NCBI RefSeq assembly: GCF_026343115.1
Contig: NZ_JAPEMC010000003.1
Span: 434,001-498,000 of the forward strand
Direction of reading: 5' to 3'
From: Streptomyces sp. NBC_00102
Lineage (GTDB): Bacteria > Actinomycetota > Actinomycetes > Streptomycetales > Streptomycetaceae
DNA length: 64,000 nucleotides
The stretch's first letter is position 1, and each line of letters begins with the position of its first letter. Made by a program: the position numbers and the translations under genes. The notes beneath the pieces are model-generated. The model was not told the DNA's origin, did no database searches, and saw only the letters and a list, made by a program, of their open reading frames with translations. This document shows, in pieces, positions 55,656-64,000 of this stretch.

Positions 55656-55925
55656 ATGACCACGGAGTACGACAACCAGCCCGGACAGCAGTACCCCGGC
55701 ACGCCGCAGCGCAACGGGGCGGGGAACGTACTGAGCATCATCGCGATGGTGCTGGGCGTGATCGCGCTCCTCTTCCTCCCGATCGTCTTCGGTGTGATCG
55801 GTGTGGTCCTGGCGATCATCGCCAAGACCGTCCGGCACGAGCGCCTCGCCGGGATCGCCATCGCGGTCAGCGCGGTCGGCCTGGTGGGCGGCATGATCCT
55901 GGGCGCCGTCGTGGCGAGTGCGTGA
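55656..55925 (+). CDS. DUF4190-type small membrane protein
   Basis: 89 residues. A hydrophilic Gln/Pro-rich N-terminus (MTTEYDNQPGQQYPGTPQRNG) is followed by two membrane helices: NVLSIIAMVLGVIALLFLPIVFGVIGVVLAIIAK and a second helix, GIAIAVSAVGLVGGMILGAVV. This is the DUF4190 layout common in streptomycetes; function unknown. AAGGAG 7 bp before ATG 55656 fixes the start. It is divergent from the transporter operon and is followed by a hairpin terminator. Confidence 0.78.
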   Translation: MTTEYDNQPGQQYPGTPQRNGAGNVLSIIAMVLGVIALLFLPIVFGVIGVVLAIIAKTVRHERLAGIAIAVSAVGLVGGMILGAVVASA

Positions 55926-55951
55926 CGCCGGCCACACCTGCCGGCCGAGAC

Positions 55952-56000
55952 CTCCGGGCGGCCGGGAAGCCCATCGCCCTGGGGCCCCGGCCGCCCGGAG
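55952..56000 (+). terminator. Terminator of the DUF4190 gene
   Basis: CTCCGGGCGGCCGGG (55952-55966) and CCCGGCCGCCCGGAG (55986-56000) form a perfect 15-bp stem with a 19-base loop that can pair further. It lies 27 bp after the stop. Confidence 0.8.
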
Positions 56001-56227
56001 ATCTACGCACATCGGTGAGGGCTCCCTCGCGTCACCGGGGAGCGGGTGAGATCCGTGACCCGGAGTACCTCACAACGCCTGCACTCCACGGAGGACCGCG
56101 GGCTCAGCACGCGAGCGGTCGACGTCAAGAACGTCAGTACGGTCCCGAAGTGCGATTTCCAGTCTTGATCCGCCCCGCATCATCCTCACGTCCATACCCG
56201 CCCCGGGACCGACAGGCCAGAGGTCGA

Positions 56228-56515
56228 ATGAACCCCGTCGGCAGGACTGCCTGGGAGGCCGCGCTGGAGCGACTCCTCGACGACGTCTGCACCTTCGTTC
56301 AGGAAATCGACCGGGACAGCGCCGAGAACCTGCGGTACGGAGACCAGGCCACCTACCACACCAATGTGCACAAACCAGGCCCTCTGCGCGGGACTCTGGA
56401 TTTCACGACGACGAGCCGTTCGTACAGCCCGCCGAGCGTCTACTCGGAGGACTCCGGGCTCGTTGTCGTCACCGACACCGAGGTAGGCATGTTCTGGAAC
56501 TTCGCGGACTACTGA
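56228..56515 (+). CDS. Hypothetical protein, 95 aa
   Basis: 95 residues from ATG 56228, with AGAGG about 6 bp upstream. The N-terminal half is an acidic helix (AWEAALERLLDDVCTFVQEIDRDSAENL). The C-terminal half looks beta-rich with several Ser/Thr/Tyr (LDFTTTSRSYSPPSVYSEDSGLVVVTDTEVGMFWNF). No signal peptide, membrane segment or known domain was recognised. The GC skew at third positions supports coding in this part of a longer open frame. It is preceded by a 227-bp gap after the DUF4190 terminator and stands alone. Confidence 0.5.
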   Translation: MNPVGRTAWEAALERLLDDVCTFVQEIDRDSAENLRYGDQATYHTNVHKPGPLRGTLDFTTTSRSYSPPSVYSEDSGLVVVTDTEVGMFWNFADY

Positions 56516-56668
56516 GCCACAGACCCACCACCCGGCGGCACTGGGAGTGGCACGCCCGGCGCTTCCCCGAGACCGCGCAACTGCTGGGCGGCTGACTCTC
56601 GCAGGACATCGTCGGCGAGTTCCCCGCAAGCTGATCCTCACCGTCCCCGGGATGGTGACGTGGCCCGT

Positions 56669-57829
56669 TCAGGGGCTGCGCATCAGGTTACGAAGCCCTG
56701 CGACGAGGGCCGCGACATCGCGCCCGCCCGGCTCCGGAGAGGTCGGCTCCGGGGCCGCCTGCGCGTCGGCGGGCTCCAACGCCTGATGGGCCGCAGCCCG
56801 ACAGGGGACGCAGAGGCCGTCCGGGAGAGCTTCGGCCCGGCCGGGTCGGCCGCAGTCGGTGCATTCGACCAGGAGCCCGCGCACCGGGGTGGCGGGGCGG
56901 CCTCCCGGAGCCGGGACCGGCGGCGGGGTGGGTGCGGCGGGCAGGCGGGGCGGCATCTTGTCGGTGAGGCGGCGGCGTACGAGCCCCACGGGTGATCCGA
57001 CCTGCTCGGGCAGCCCGGCGGTGAGCGCCGAGGTGAGGTACTCGGCGCTGACGCCCCGTGCGAACCAGGCGGCGGCGAGCGGCTCCAGAACCGCGCAGTC
57101 GGCGGCGGAGAGCGTCAAGCGGCGCTCCCGGCGGCCCAGTTCGGCCAGGGCGAGATAGGCGGGAGACGGACCGGAAGCGCCTTCAGTGGCACCAGGGGGA
57201 GGGGGAGGGGCAACAGCAGCCGCTCCCTGGTGTTCCTGCGGCTGAACCTCCGGCGGGTTCGGGCCCGGAGTGGCGGCAACAGCGTCCGCTTCCGGCCGGC
57301 CGTCCGACGCCCGCTGCGGGGTGCGCTGCTGAGGCACGACTGGCTGCGAGGTCAGGACAGGATGCGAGGTCAGGGCAGACTGCGAGGTCACGACCGGTTC
57401 GGCGGCAGGGACCTGCTCCAGTTCGGCGGCTTCCGCTTCGAGGCGGGCGGTCCACCACTCGTTGTCGCGGGCGGTCCGCGACCAGAAGGTGAGCGTCACC
57501 CACCGGCTCGTACCGTCCCCCTCCAACCGGGAGCGCACCCGGCGCAGATGCCCGGCCAGGGCGAGCGCGCGCAGAGCGGTGCCGATGGCCATCTGGCCGT
57601 ACAGGGGCAGGTCCTTGGCCAGCGACTTGATGTCCATGGCCGCGCCGTCCGGCAGGTGGTCGACATATCCGGCGACATACCGCTCCCGTTCCGGCAGGAA
57701 GGCGAAGTCGGCGGCGTGGGGCGGCTCCTGGCCGGAGACGGACTGCTTGCCGTAACCAGGGTGCGCCTTGCGGTACGGGCGGGATACTGCGGGGGCGGGC
57801 GGGGCAGAGCTAGAGTGCTGGGTAGCCAC
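56669..57829 (-). CDS. Hypothetical protein with N-terminal winged-helix-like region and C-terminal zinc ribbon
   Basis: 386 residues. Residues about 40-115 (AADFAFLPERERYVAGYVDHLPDG..., MDIKSLAKDLPLYGQMAIGTALRALALAGHLRRVRSRLEGDG, RWVTLTFW) look like a winged helix. A Gln/Pro-rich linker follows, then a helical segment (RRERRLTLSAADCAVLEPLAAAWFARGVS). A CTDCGR and GLCVPCR pair could bind zinc. Similar proteins occur in streptomycetes without assigned function. The GTG start has AAAGGA 7 bp upstream, and a stable hairpin lies in the 5' leader. It is probably a DNA-binding protein (inference). Confidence 0.7.
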   Translation of the reverse strand: MATQHSSSAPPAPAVSRPYRKAHPGYGKQSVSGQEPPHAADFAFLPERERYVAGYVDHLPDGAAMDIKSLAKDLPLYGQMAIGTALRALALAGHLRRVRSRLEGDGTSRWVTLTFWSRTARDNEWWTARLEAEAAELEQVPAAEPVVTSQSALTSHPVLTSQPVVPQQRTPQRASDGRPEADAVAATPGPNPPEVQPQEHQGAAAVAPPPPPGATEGASGPSPAYLALAELGRRERRLTLSAADCAVLEPLAAAWFARGVSAEYLTSALTAGLPEQVGSPVGLVRRRLTDKMPPRLPAAPTPPPVPAPGGRPATPVRGLLVECTDCGRPGRAEALPDGLCVPCRAAAHQALEPADAQAAPEPTSPEPGGRDVAALVAGLRNLMRSP

Positions 57830-57863
57830 GGATCGTCCTTTTGGGTAGCTCGATCTTTGGTGA

Positions 57864-57899
57864 GACCCCGGCCTGGTGCTCTAACACCGCGTCGGGGTC
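57864..57899 (-). promoter_or_regulatory. 5'-leader hairpin of the zinc-ribbon gene
   Basis: GACCCCG...GGTG pairs with CACC...CGGGGTC, giving 7-bp and 4-bp stems separated by 4-base internal loops with a 6-base apical loop. It lies 35-70 bp upstream of the GTG start. It could be a cis-regulatory RNA or an operator. Confidence 0.45.
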
Positions 57900-58442
57900 G
57901 TTTCGTTGGGGGCACCGTAAGCAGGCGCGACTCTCCGTTGCAACTCGTTCACCATTAGTCATACTTGCTGGCCGTGACGGGGTGGGAGGGAGGGGAGGTT
58001 TCCCCAAACCCCCTTACCAACCTCCCGGATGTACAACACCGCTCGAATCCCGGACCTCGCATCCCGACCCCCGAATCCCGAAGCTCAAGCGTCGGCCCGA
58101 ACCTCTCCCCAGGCTCCCCGAACGAGTGACAGGGCGAGTCGGGACAGGCAGCGACGCTCGAACCCTGAGACCCGAGACCCGAGACCCGTCGCCGGGGTCG
58201 AACTCGACTTCTCTGCATAGCGATCCATGTACGCGACTCCAAAAACCATCCGAGCCCCGAACTCGCCCTCTCCCCCACCGCCCGGGCGCGCCTTCGTCCC
58301 CTACGCCGCCCAGAGACTGAGCCCCGCCCCAACTGCCGCCCGTGCTCGCAGCTTCCGGACGCTCCTTCCCGATCTCCGCTGACGCGTGGGCAGGCCCGGC
58401 GTAAGCTGCGCTCGGCATGAACACGGCGGGGGTGCGGAACAC
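57900..58442. other. Intergenic region with 7-bp repeats
   Basis: 543 bp with no convincing gene; overlapping short frames lack codon bias. The part near 57900-57980 is AT-richer and may carry the promoter of the minus-strand gene. Three tandem GAGACCC units occur near 58167-58188, and CCCGAATCCCG/CGAATCCC fragments recur around 58050-58085. No tRNA fold was found despite these T-loop-like pieces. Confidence 0.4.
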
Positions 58443-60473
58443 ATGACGGCTGGACCGGCGCGGAGCTGGGAATCGACCCTCGACTCGGTCGTGGTGTACG
58501 CGCAGGGCGCGGTCTGCCGCCGCCTGGCGCGGGGCACCGTGCCGCCCGACGGCCGGGTACGGGTGACGGGTCTTCCCCGCACCGTCGACCCGGGCTCGCT
58601 GCGGGCCCGGGTGCGGGGTTCGTCCGGGCCGCGCGTCACCGAGGCCCGGGTGGAGGCCGAGGCCGGACCGCTCGGCGCGAAGACGCCGCAGGGCCTGCGG
58701 GACGAGGCCGAACGGCTGAAGGACGCGTACGAGGCGGCGCGGGAACGCCGGGACCGGATGCTGAGCCGGATCGAAGAGGTCGGGGCGCTTCGCCCCGTAC
58801 CGCCTCCGCGCAAGCGCGACGACCCGCACCGCCGCACCCCGGTCGACGCGTGGCTGGAGCTGGCCGGGTTCGTCGACGAGCGCCTGACGGGACTGCACCA
58901 CCGCCTCGCGGGGCTGGAGGAGGCCCTGCGGGCGGCCGAGCACGAGTGGGAGGTCGCCTCCGACCGGCTCGCCCGCGCGTCCACCGACGCCCCGTCCGCT
59001 CACGTGGAGACCTCGGTCGGCGCGGTGCTGACCGTGGACGGCGCCGGCGAGGTGGAGCTGGAGCTGGAGTACGGCGTGCCCGGCGCCGTATGGGTACCGG
59101 CCTACCGCCTCGCGTACCGGCAGGGCGACGGCGGCGGGCGCCTGGTGCTGCGCGCCTCGGTGGCCCAACGGACCGGCGAGGACTGGACGGGCGTACGCAT
59201 CGCCCTGGCCACCGCCGATCTCCGGCGCCGGACGGATCTCCCGAAGCTCCGCTCGATCCGGATCGGGCGCAGCCAGCCGGTACCCGCGCCTGCCGGGTGG
59301 CGTGAGCCTCCGGCCGGGCTGGCCGGTCTCTTCTCCGGTTACGACGCGGCGGGCCCCCGTCCGGCACCTGCGACGGGCTGGGCGACCGCGGCGGCAGGCT
59401 CCGCGCCCGCCCCACTCCCGCCTCCGCCCCCGCCGCCGACGGCGGCCCCCAAGCAGGCGCGGGCGCGGACGGGGCACGGCGGTCCGCCCCCCGCCGGCGG
59501 CCCCCGGGCCCCTGGCGGCATGCCGCTGGGCTCCGCGCCGGTCGCGATGTCCTACGGTGCCGCCCCGGCCCCCGCCGCTCCCGGCGGCGCCCCGGCCCCC
59601 GTACCGCCGCCTTCCCCGCCGCTGCCGGCCGGACCGCCCGAGCCGACCGGCGCCGAGCTCGACTACGAGAGCCTCGTCCTGTCCGGCCCCGACGACGAGC
59701 AGGGCGGTCGCCGCGGCCGGCTCTTCGCCGACGCCCCGTTCGACCCGGTGGTGGCCGAACACCGCCGCCGCGCCGAAGCGGTGGCCGCGCTGCCGCTGCC
59801 CGGGCACGCGGTACGGCCCCGGACCTCGGCGGGCTCCTTCGACCACCGCTACGACGCCGCCGCTCGGGCCGACGTACCGTCCGACGGCACCTGGCACACC
59901 GTCACCGTCGGCGAGATCCCGGTCGGTCTGCGTGCCGAGTACCTCTGTGTGCCGTCCGTGGAGCAGACCGTCTACGCGACGCTCGTGCTCTCCAACGCCA
60001 CCGACCAGGCGCTGCTGGCCGGGCCGGTGGAGGTCACCGTCGACGACGAGTTCCTGCTGACCGCCGCGCTGCCCACGCTCGCCCCCGGCGCGGTCCGCCG
60101 GGTCGGGCTCGGGCCCGCCGAGGGGGTCCGCGTCACCCGGCGTACGAACCTGCACGAATCGACCTCCGGCCTGCGCGGCAACACCACCGTGCTCAACCAC
60201 GGTGTCCGCGTGGAACTGGCCAACGGGCTCGCGCGGCCCGTCCGGGTGGAGGTCCACGAGCGGGTGCCCGTCACCTCCGATCCGGACGTACGGATCGAGG
60301 AGCGGGCCGGCTGGACGGTCCCCGTGGAAGGCGCGGGGCCCGACCACCACGCACCGGGCACCCGCGTCTGGCGCCTGGACCTGGCCGCAGGGGCCACCGC
60401 CGCCCTCGACGGCGGCTACGAGATCCGCATCCCGACCGGCAAGGCCCTGGTCGGCGGAAACCGCAGGAGCTGA
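58443..60473 (+). CDS. DUF4139 (MuiA-like) protein with Pro/Ala-rich insert
   Basis: 676 residues of the mucoidy-inhibitor MuiA-like group. An N-terminal DUF4140-like region (SVVVYAQGAVCRRLARGTVP) is followed by a coiled-coil stretch, then the DUF4139 beta-rich part (GAVWVPAYRLAYRQGDG, VAQRTGEDWTGVRIALATADL). Between about residues 280 and 405 lies a low-complexity Pro/Ala/Gly insert (PLPPPPPPPTAAP). The rest of DUF4139 follows (GEIPVGLRAEYLCVPSVEQTVYATLVLSNATDQALLAGPVEV). The function of the family is not established. A second DUF4139 gene starts 8 bp downstream, so the two are co-transcribed. Confidence 0.85.
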   Translation: MTAGPARSWESTLDSVVVYAQGAVCRRLARGTVPPDGRVRVTGLPRTVDPGSLRARVRGSSGPRVTEARVEAEAGPLGAKTPQGLRDEAERLKDAYEAARERRDRMLSRIEEVGALRPVPPPRKRDDPHRRTPVDAWLELAGFVDERLTGLHHRLAGLEEALRAAEHEWEVASDRLARASTDAPSAHVETSVGAVLTVDGAGEVELELEYGVPGAVWVPAYRLAYRQGDGGGRLVLRASVAQRTGEDWTGVRIALATADLRRRTDLPKLRSIRIGRSQPVPAPAGWREPPAGLAGLFSGYDAAGPRPAPATGWATAAAGSAPAPLPPPPPPPTAAPKQARARTGHGGPPPAGGPRAPGGMPLGSAPVAMSYGAAPAPAAPGGAPAPVPPPSPPLPAGPPEPTGAELDYESLVLSGPDDEQGGRRGRLFADAPFDPVVAEHRRRAEAVAALPLPGHAVRPRTSAGSFDHRYDAAARADVPSDGTWHTVTVGEIPVGLRAEYLCVPSVEQTVYATLVLSNATDQALLAGPVEVTVDDEFLLTAALPTLAPGAVRRVGLGPAEGVRVTRRTNLHESTSGLRGNTTVLNHGVRVELANGLARPVRVEVHERVPVTSDPDVRIEERAGWTVPVEGAGPDHHAPGTRVWRLDLAAGATAALDGGYEIRIPTGKALVGGNRRS

Positions 60474-60481
60474 CACCCGCC

Positions 60482-62041
60482 ATGCCCACGGCCCCGATGC
60501 CTTTTCCCCTCCCCGTCACCGCCGTCACCTGCCTCGAGGACCGCGCCCACGTCGAACGTGCCGCCGTGCTCGACCTGGAGGCCGGAGTCCAGCGGCTCCG
60601 CCTCGGCCCGGTCAGCGCGCTCGCCGTCGACCGAAGCCTCCACGCGGAGCTGACCGGCCCGCACCCCTCGACCGTCCTGGACGTACGGATCGTCCGCACC
60701 TGGACACCGCGAGGACCACGGCCGCTCGACGACGATTCGCCCCTGCGCCTCCGCGTGCACGCCCTTGAGGAGGAGCGGCCTCCTCTGGAGCGGCAACGCG
60801 ACCGGCTGCGCGCCCGGCTCGACCTTCTCGGCCGTCTCGCCACCGATCTGCTGCGGGACATCGGCGAAGGCGCGGGTTCCGGAGAGCCCGAACAGCTCCG
60901 CTGGGCGGGCGAACTCGACCGGGTGGACGAGGAACGCGACACGTACGGCGAACAACTCCGCTCCGTGGAGGCCCGGCTGACGTCGCTGGCCGACGAACTG
61001 GCCGAAGCCGAGCGTGTCATGGTCCTCACCGAGGACGAACCCGCCGAGCTCGTCGGCCACATCGAGCTCACCGTGGAGGCCGCGGCGGCCGGGCCGGCCG
61101 GACTGCGTCTGACCCACCTCACCCCGTGCGCGCTGTGGCGGCCCGCCTACCGCGCCGTGCTCGACGGGGGCTCCCTGACGCTGGAGACGGACGCGGTGGT
61201 CTGGCAGCGGACCGGCGAGGACTGGTCGGACGTACCGCTGACCCTGTCGACGGCCCGCTCGGCCTCGGCCGGCGCACCGCCGCGGCTGGCCGAGGACCGG
61301 CTGACTCTCATGGAGCGCCCGGCGGCCGAACGCCGCGCGGTCGAGGTCGAGTTGCGCGAGGAGGAGATCGCGACGCTCGGCCCCGCCCCGGTGCTCGGAC
61401 TCCCCGGGGTGGACGACGGCGGCGAGGCGCGGGTGCTGAGGTCTCCCGCACCGGTCTCGGTGGCCGGTGACGGCCGCGCCCACAGGATCCCGCTCTCCTC
61501 GTTCACCAGCGCCGCGCGCGACGAGTACGCCTGCTCACCGGAGTTGTCCCCGCTGGTCACCCAAGTGGCCCGGTTCGACAACCATTCCGGCCACGCGCTG
61601 CTCGCCGGCCCGGTGGATCTGATCCGCGGGAGCGGGTTCGCCGGGCGCGGCACGCTGGGCTTCACCGCCCCCGGAGGCCCGGTCGAGCTCGCCTTCGGCA
61701 GCCTCGACGACTTCCACGTGGTCCGTGAGGCGGAGGAGAGCCGGGACACCACCGGCATCACCCAGCGTACCGTGGTCACCCGCACGGTACGGCTGCGTCT
61801 GTCGCGGTTCTCCGCCCCCGGAGAACGGCGCGAGCGGGTGGTGGTCCTGCGCGAACGCGTACCGGTCTCCGAGGTCTCGGCGGTCGAAGTGCGCCTGCAC
61901 GAGGACGGCTGCTCCCCCGCGCCGGACGCGGTCGACGCGGAGGGCATCGCCCGCTGGGACGTCTCCCTCCCGCCCGGCGGCCACCGCACGGTCACCCTGG
62001 TGTACGAGGTCTCGGCGAGCGCCAAGGTCACCGGCCTCTGA
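60482..62041 (+). CDS. DUF4139 (MuiA-like) protein, second copy
   Basis: 519 residues. It shows the same order as its upstream neighbour: an N-terminal VTCLEDRAHVERAAVLDLEAGVQRL, a long helical coiled-coil (ERPPLERQRDRLRARLDLLG to LADELAEAERVMVL), then DUF4139 (CALWRPAYRAVLDGGSLTLETDAVVWQRTGEDWSDVPLTLSTA; VARFDNHSGHALLAGPVDLIRG). It lacks the Pro-rich insert. ATG 60482 follows the first copy by 8 bp. The two proteins are paralogues and may form a heteromer (inference). No signal peptide is evident in either. Confidence 0.85.
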   Translation: MPTAPMPFPLPVTAVTCLEDRAHVERAAVLDLEAGVQRLRLGPVSALAVDRSLHAELTGPHPSTVLDVRIVRTWTPRGPRPLDDDSPLRLRVHALEEERPPLERQRDRLRARLDLLGRLATDLLRDIGEGAGSGEPEQLRWAGELDRVDEERDTYGEQLRSVEARLTSLADELAEAERVMVLTEDEPAELVGHIELTVEAAAAGPAGLRLTHLTPCALWRPAYRAVLDGGSLTLETDAVVWQRTGEDWSDVPLTLSTARSASAGAPPRLAEDRLTLMERPAAERRAVEVELREEEIATLGPAPVLGLPGVDDGGEARVLRSPAPVSVAGDGRAHRIPLSSFTSAARDEYACSPELSPLVTQVARFDNHSGHALLAGPVDLIRGSGFAGRGTLGFTAPGGPVELAFGSLDDFHVVREAEESRDTTGITQRTVVTRTVRLRLSRFSAPGERRERVVVLRERVPVSEVSAVEVRLHEDGCSPAPDAVDAEGIARWDVSLPPGGHRTVTLVYEVSASAKVTGL

Positions 62042-62145
62042 GCCCGGTGGAGGGGTACGGCCCGTCGGCGCCGGCCGGTCATGCCCCCGCGACGACGGGT
62101 TGACGGGACCATGCCCGAACAGCAAAGATCATCGGACTCGACTCT

Positions 62146-62157
62146 GACAACGTTGTC
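62146..62157. promoter_or_regulatory. LacI-type palindromic operator upstream of the GH92 gene
   Basis: GACAACGTTGTC is a perfect 12-bp palindrome with the central CG typical of LacI-family operators. It ends 16 bp before the GH92 start, just ahead of the ribosome-binding site, where a bound repressor would block transcription. The cognate regulator is not in the window. Confidence 0.65.
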
Positions 62158-62173
62158 TTACGAGAGGAACACG

Positions 62174-64000
62174 ATGAAAGCGCTGAAGAAACGCGTATGC
62201 GGCGTCCTGTTGATCGCCACCACGATGGTCGCGGCCTCCGCCACCTCCGGTGTCGCGAACTCCCGGCCCCAGGGAGCGAAGTTCGCCGCCGACCCCACCA
62301 CGCTGGTCGACACGTCGATCGGCAACAACGGCGACGGGACCACCTTCCCCGGGGCCTCCGCACCGTTCGGCATGGTGCAGTTGAGCCCCGACACGCAGCT
62401 GAACAAGTACGCCTCGTACGACTACGCCCAGGACACCATCCTCGGTTTCAGCCACACGCACCTCTCGGGCGTGGGCTGTCAGACGATGGGCAACTTCCGG
62501 TTCATGCCGACCACCGGCGCGGTCACCTCGTCCGACCCGGCGCAATACGGCGCGAAGTTCAGCCACGACAACGAGACGCGCTCGCCCGGCTACTACGGCG
62601 TGAAGCTCGACAACGGCATCGAGGCCGAGCTCACCGCCACGGAGCGCACCGGCCAGCACCGCTACACCTTCCCGGCCGGGTCGGACTCGGAGAACGTGCT
62701 CATCGAGACCGGTCAGAGCAACGGCAGCACCTACGCCGGTGACATCAAGGTGGTCGGCGACGACACCGTGGAGGGCTGGCTCCAGGGCGGCAACTTCTGC
62801 GGCGAGACCGGCAAGGAGCGCTACCGGATCTTCTTCAGCGCCAAGTTCGACCGGACGTTCTCGACCTTCGGCACCTGGTCCGACAACACGCTGACCCCGG
62901 GCGCCCGCGAAGCGACGCGCGGCACCAAGCGCGCCGGCGCCTGGCTGTCCTTCGACCCGTCCAAGGGCGACCAGGTCGGCACGTCGGTGGGCCTCTCCTA
63001 CACCTCGGTCGACGGCGCACGCCTCAACCGCAAGGCCGAGCAGCCGAAGTCGTTCGACAAGGCCCGCGCCGGCGTCCACGACGACTGGAAGGACGAGCTG
63101 AACCGGATGCGCGTGGCCGGCGGCACCACCGCCGACCAGCGCACCTACTACAGCGCGCTCTACCACTCGCTGCTGCACCCGTCGATCGGCTCCGACGTCG
63201 ACAACCGCTACCGCGGCTTCGACGACCAGGTGCACCGCGCGGACTCCACGTACTACCAGATGTTCTCGCTCTGGGACACCTACCGCTCGCAGAACCAGCT
63301 GGTGGCCCTGCTTAACCCGGACAAGGCCACGGACATGGCCAAATCCGTGCTGCACATCTACCAGGACGGCGGCTGGGTGCCGCGCTGGGGTCTCGGCGGC
63401 GGCGAGACCAACGTGATGAGCGGCGATCCCATCACCCCCTGGGTCGTCGACCTCTACAACCGCGGCCTGCTCGACAAGAGCACCTCGCGTCAGCTCTTCG
63501 ACGCGCTCTGGAAGAACTCCAACGAGGTCCCCGCGGACCAGTCGATCTTCCGCGGCCGTGACGGCAACCCGACCTACGTCCAGAACGGCTGGGTCGCCTA
63601 CCAGAACCTGCCCGGTTACACGTACGGCGACAGCCGCCAGGCCGGTTCCGCCACCCTGGAGTACGCGCTCGCCGACTGCGCGCTGTCCACCATGGCCGGC
63701 GGCCTCGGCTACCGGGACAAGGCCGCGACGCTCGCCTCGCGCTGCGACAACTTCGCGACGCTCTGGGACAACGACGTGACCTCGCAGGGGTTCACCGGCT
63801 TCCCGGTCACCCGCAACGCGGACGGCACCGTCGCCGGCGACCCCGACCCCACACAGTCCGGCGCCTTCCACGAGGGCACCGCCTGGCAGTACCAGTGGCT
63901 GGCCCAGCAGGACCCGCAGACCCTCTACGGTCTGATGGGCGGCAAGGACAAGGCCGAGCAGCGTCTCGACACCTTCTTCGACATGCCGACCGTGCTCACC
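62174..64000 (+). CDS. Secreted GH92 alpha-mannosidase (3' end beyond window)
   Basis: 609 codons are present and the frame runs off the end. Residues 1-30 are a signal peptide (MKALKKRVCGVLLIATTMVAASATSGVA). The mature part follows GH92: LVDTSIGNNGDGTTFPGASAPFGMVQLSPDT, GFSHTHLSGVGCQTMGN, LYHSLLHPS, MFSLWDTYRSQNQLVALLNP, GGWVPRWGLGGGETNVMSGDP, and the HEGTAWQYQW motif in the catalytic half. GH92 enzymes are calcium-dependent exo-alpha-mannosidases acting on N-glycans or yeast mannan. GAGAGGAAC lies 4-6 bp upstream of the ATG. A LacI-type palindrome precedes it. Additional binding modules may follow beyond the window. Confidence 0.92.
   Translation, partial: MKALKKRVCGVLLIATTMVAASATSGVANSRPQGAKFAADPTTLVDTSIGNNGDGTTFPGASAPFGMVQLSPDTQLNKYASYDYAQDTILGFSHTHLSGVGCQTMGNFRFMPTTGAVTSSDPAQYGAKFSHDNETRSPGYYGVKLDNGIEAELTATERTGQHRYTFPAGSDSENVLIETGQSNGSTYAGDIKVVGDDTVEGWLQGGNFCGETGKERYRIFFSAKFDRTFSTFGTWSDNTLTPGAREATRGTKRAGAWLSFDPSKGDQVGTSVGLSYTSVDGARLNRKAEQPKSFDKARAGVHDDWKDELNRMRVAGGTTADQRTYYSALYHSLLHPSIGSDVDNRYRGFDDQVHRADSTYYQMFSLWDTYRSQNQLVALLNPDKATDMAKSVLHIYQDGGWVPRWGLGGGETNVMSGDPITPWVVDLYNRGLLDKSTSRQLFDALWKNSNEVPADQSIFRGRDGNPTYVQNGWVAYQNLPGYTYGDSRQAGSATLEYALADCALSTMAGGLGYRDKAATLASRCDNFATLWDNDVTSQGFTGFPVTRNADGTVAGDPDPTQSGAFHEGTAWQYQWLAQQDPQTLYGLMGGKDKAEQRLDTFFDMPTVLT

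Noticed and set aside
58040..58210. Possible tRNA, suggested by CGAATCCC fragments
   Set aside because: No acceptor stem or cloverleaf could be formed around them; they are short repeats in a GC-rich spacer.

Overview
The window is very GC-rich, with strong G/C preference at third codon positions. It carries streptomycete signatures: a CebR-type operator, MbtH with reductase-terminated NRPS genes, a LuxR-family LAL regulator, Dps, and paired DUF4139 proteins. It is almost certainly chromosomal DNA of a Streptomyces or close relative. No rRNA, tRNA, CRISPR array or intact insertion sequence was seen. All assignments come from reading the sequence; no database search was run.

Left part (1-14355). 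It opens with the 3' end of a fatty acyl-AMP ligase gene overlapped by a KAS III gene, probably the edge of another lipid or polyketide locus. Next come an SDR, a 156-bp palindromic element, a DUF3224 protein, a mycothiol-dependent isomerase-like protein, a GNAT, a MerR-HEAT fusion overlapping a HEAT-repeat gene, and an FAD-linked oxidase divergent from a LysR regulator that has a TTA codon. A secreted GH5 beta-mannanase follows, behind a promoter with two perfect CebR boxes. Then come a short RRHVD-type leader peptide, a secreted propeller-like protein and a T4 Rnl1-like RNA ligase.

Centre (14488-37436). A minus-strand NRPS locus runs mbtH, then NRPS1 (4845 aa), then NRPS2 (2564 aa). The NRPS genes overlap by GTGA, and a strong hairpin lies 5 bp past the last stop. 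NRPS1 is C-A-T, C-A-T, C-A-T, C-A-T-E; NRPS2 is C-A-T, C-A-T-R. Specificity residues read by hand suggest X-Gln-X-D-Gln-X-Phe. The terminal thioester reductase predicts release as a C-terminal phenylalaninal, so the product should be an N-capped hexapeptide aldehyde, a class that includes protease and proteasome inhibitors.

Right part (37437-64000). A GNAT and a doubtful open frame precede Dps. A plus-strand group follows: amidohydrolase, isochorismatase-like hydrolase, DoxX and DUF1275, facing an AraC regulator across a 17-bp-stem terminator. After that come a 924-aa LAL regulator, a small membrane protein, a five-gene peptide ABC transporter behind a DUF1684 gene, DUF4190 and unknown small proteins, a zinc-ribbon protein with a 5' hairpin, two tandem DUF4139 genes, and the first 609 codons of a secreted GH92 alpha-mannosidase behind a LacI-type palindrome.

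Short tandem arrays recur: 8 bp x8, 10 bp x8, 8 bp x9, 18 bp x3 inside NRPS1, and 28 bp x2 inside doxX.
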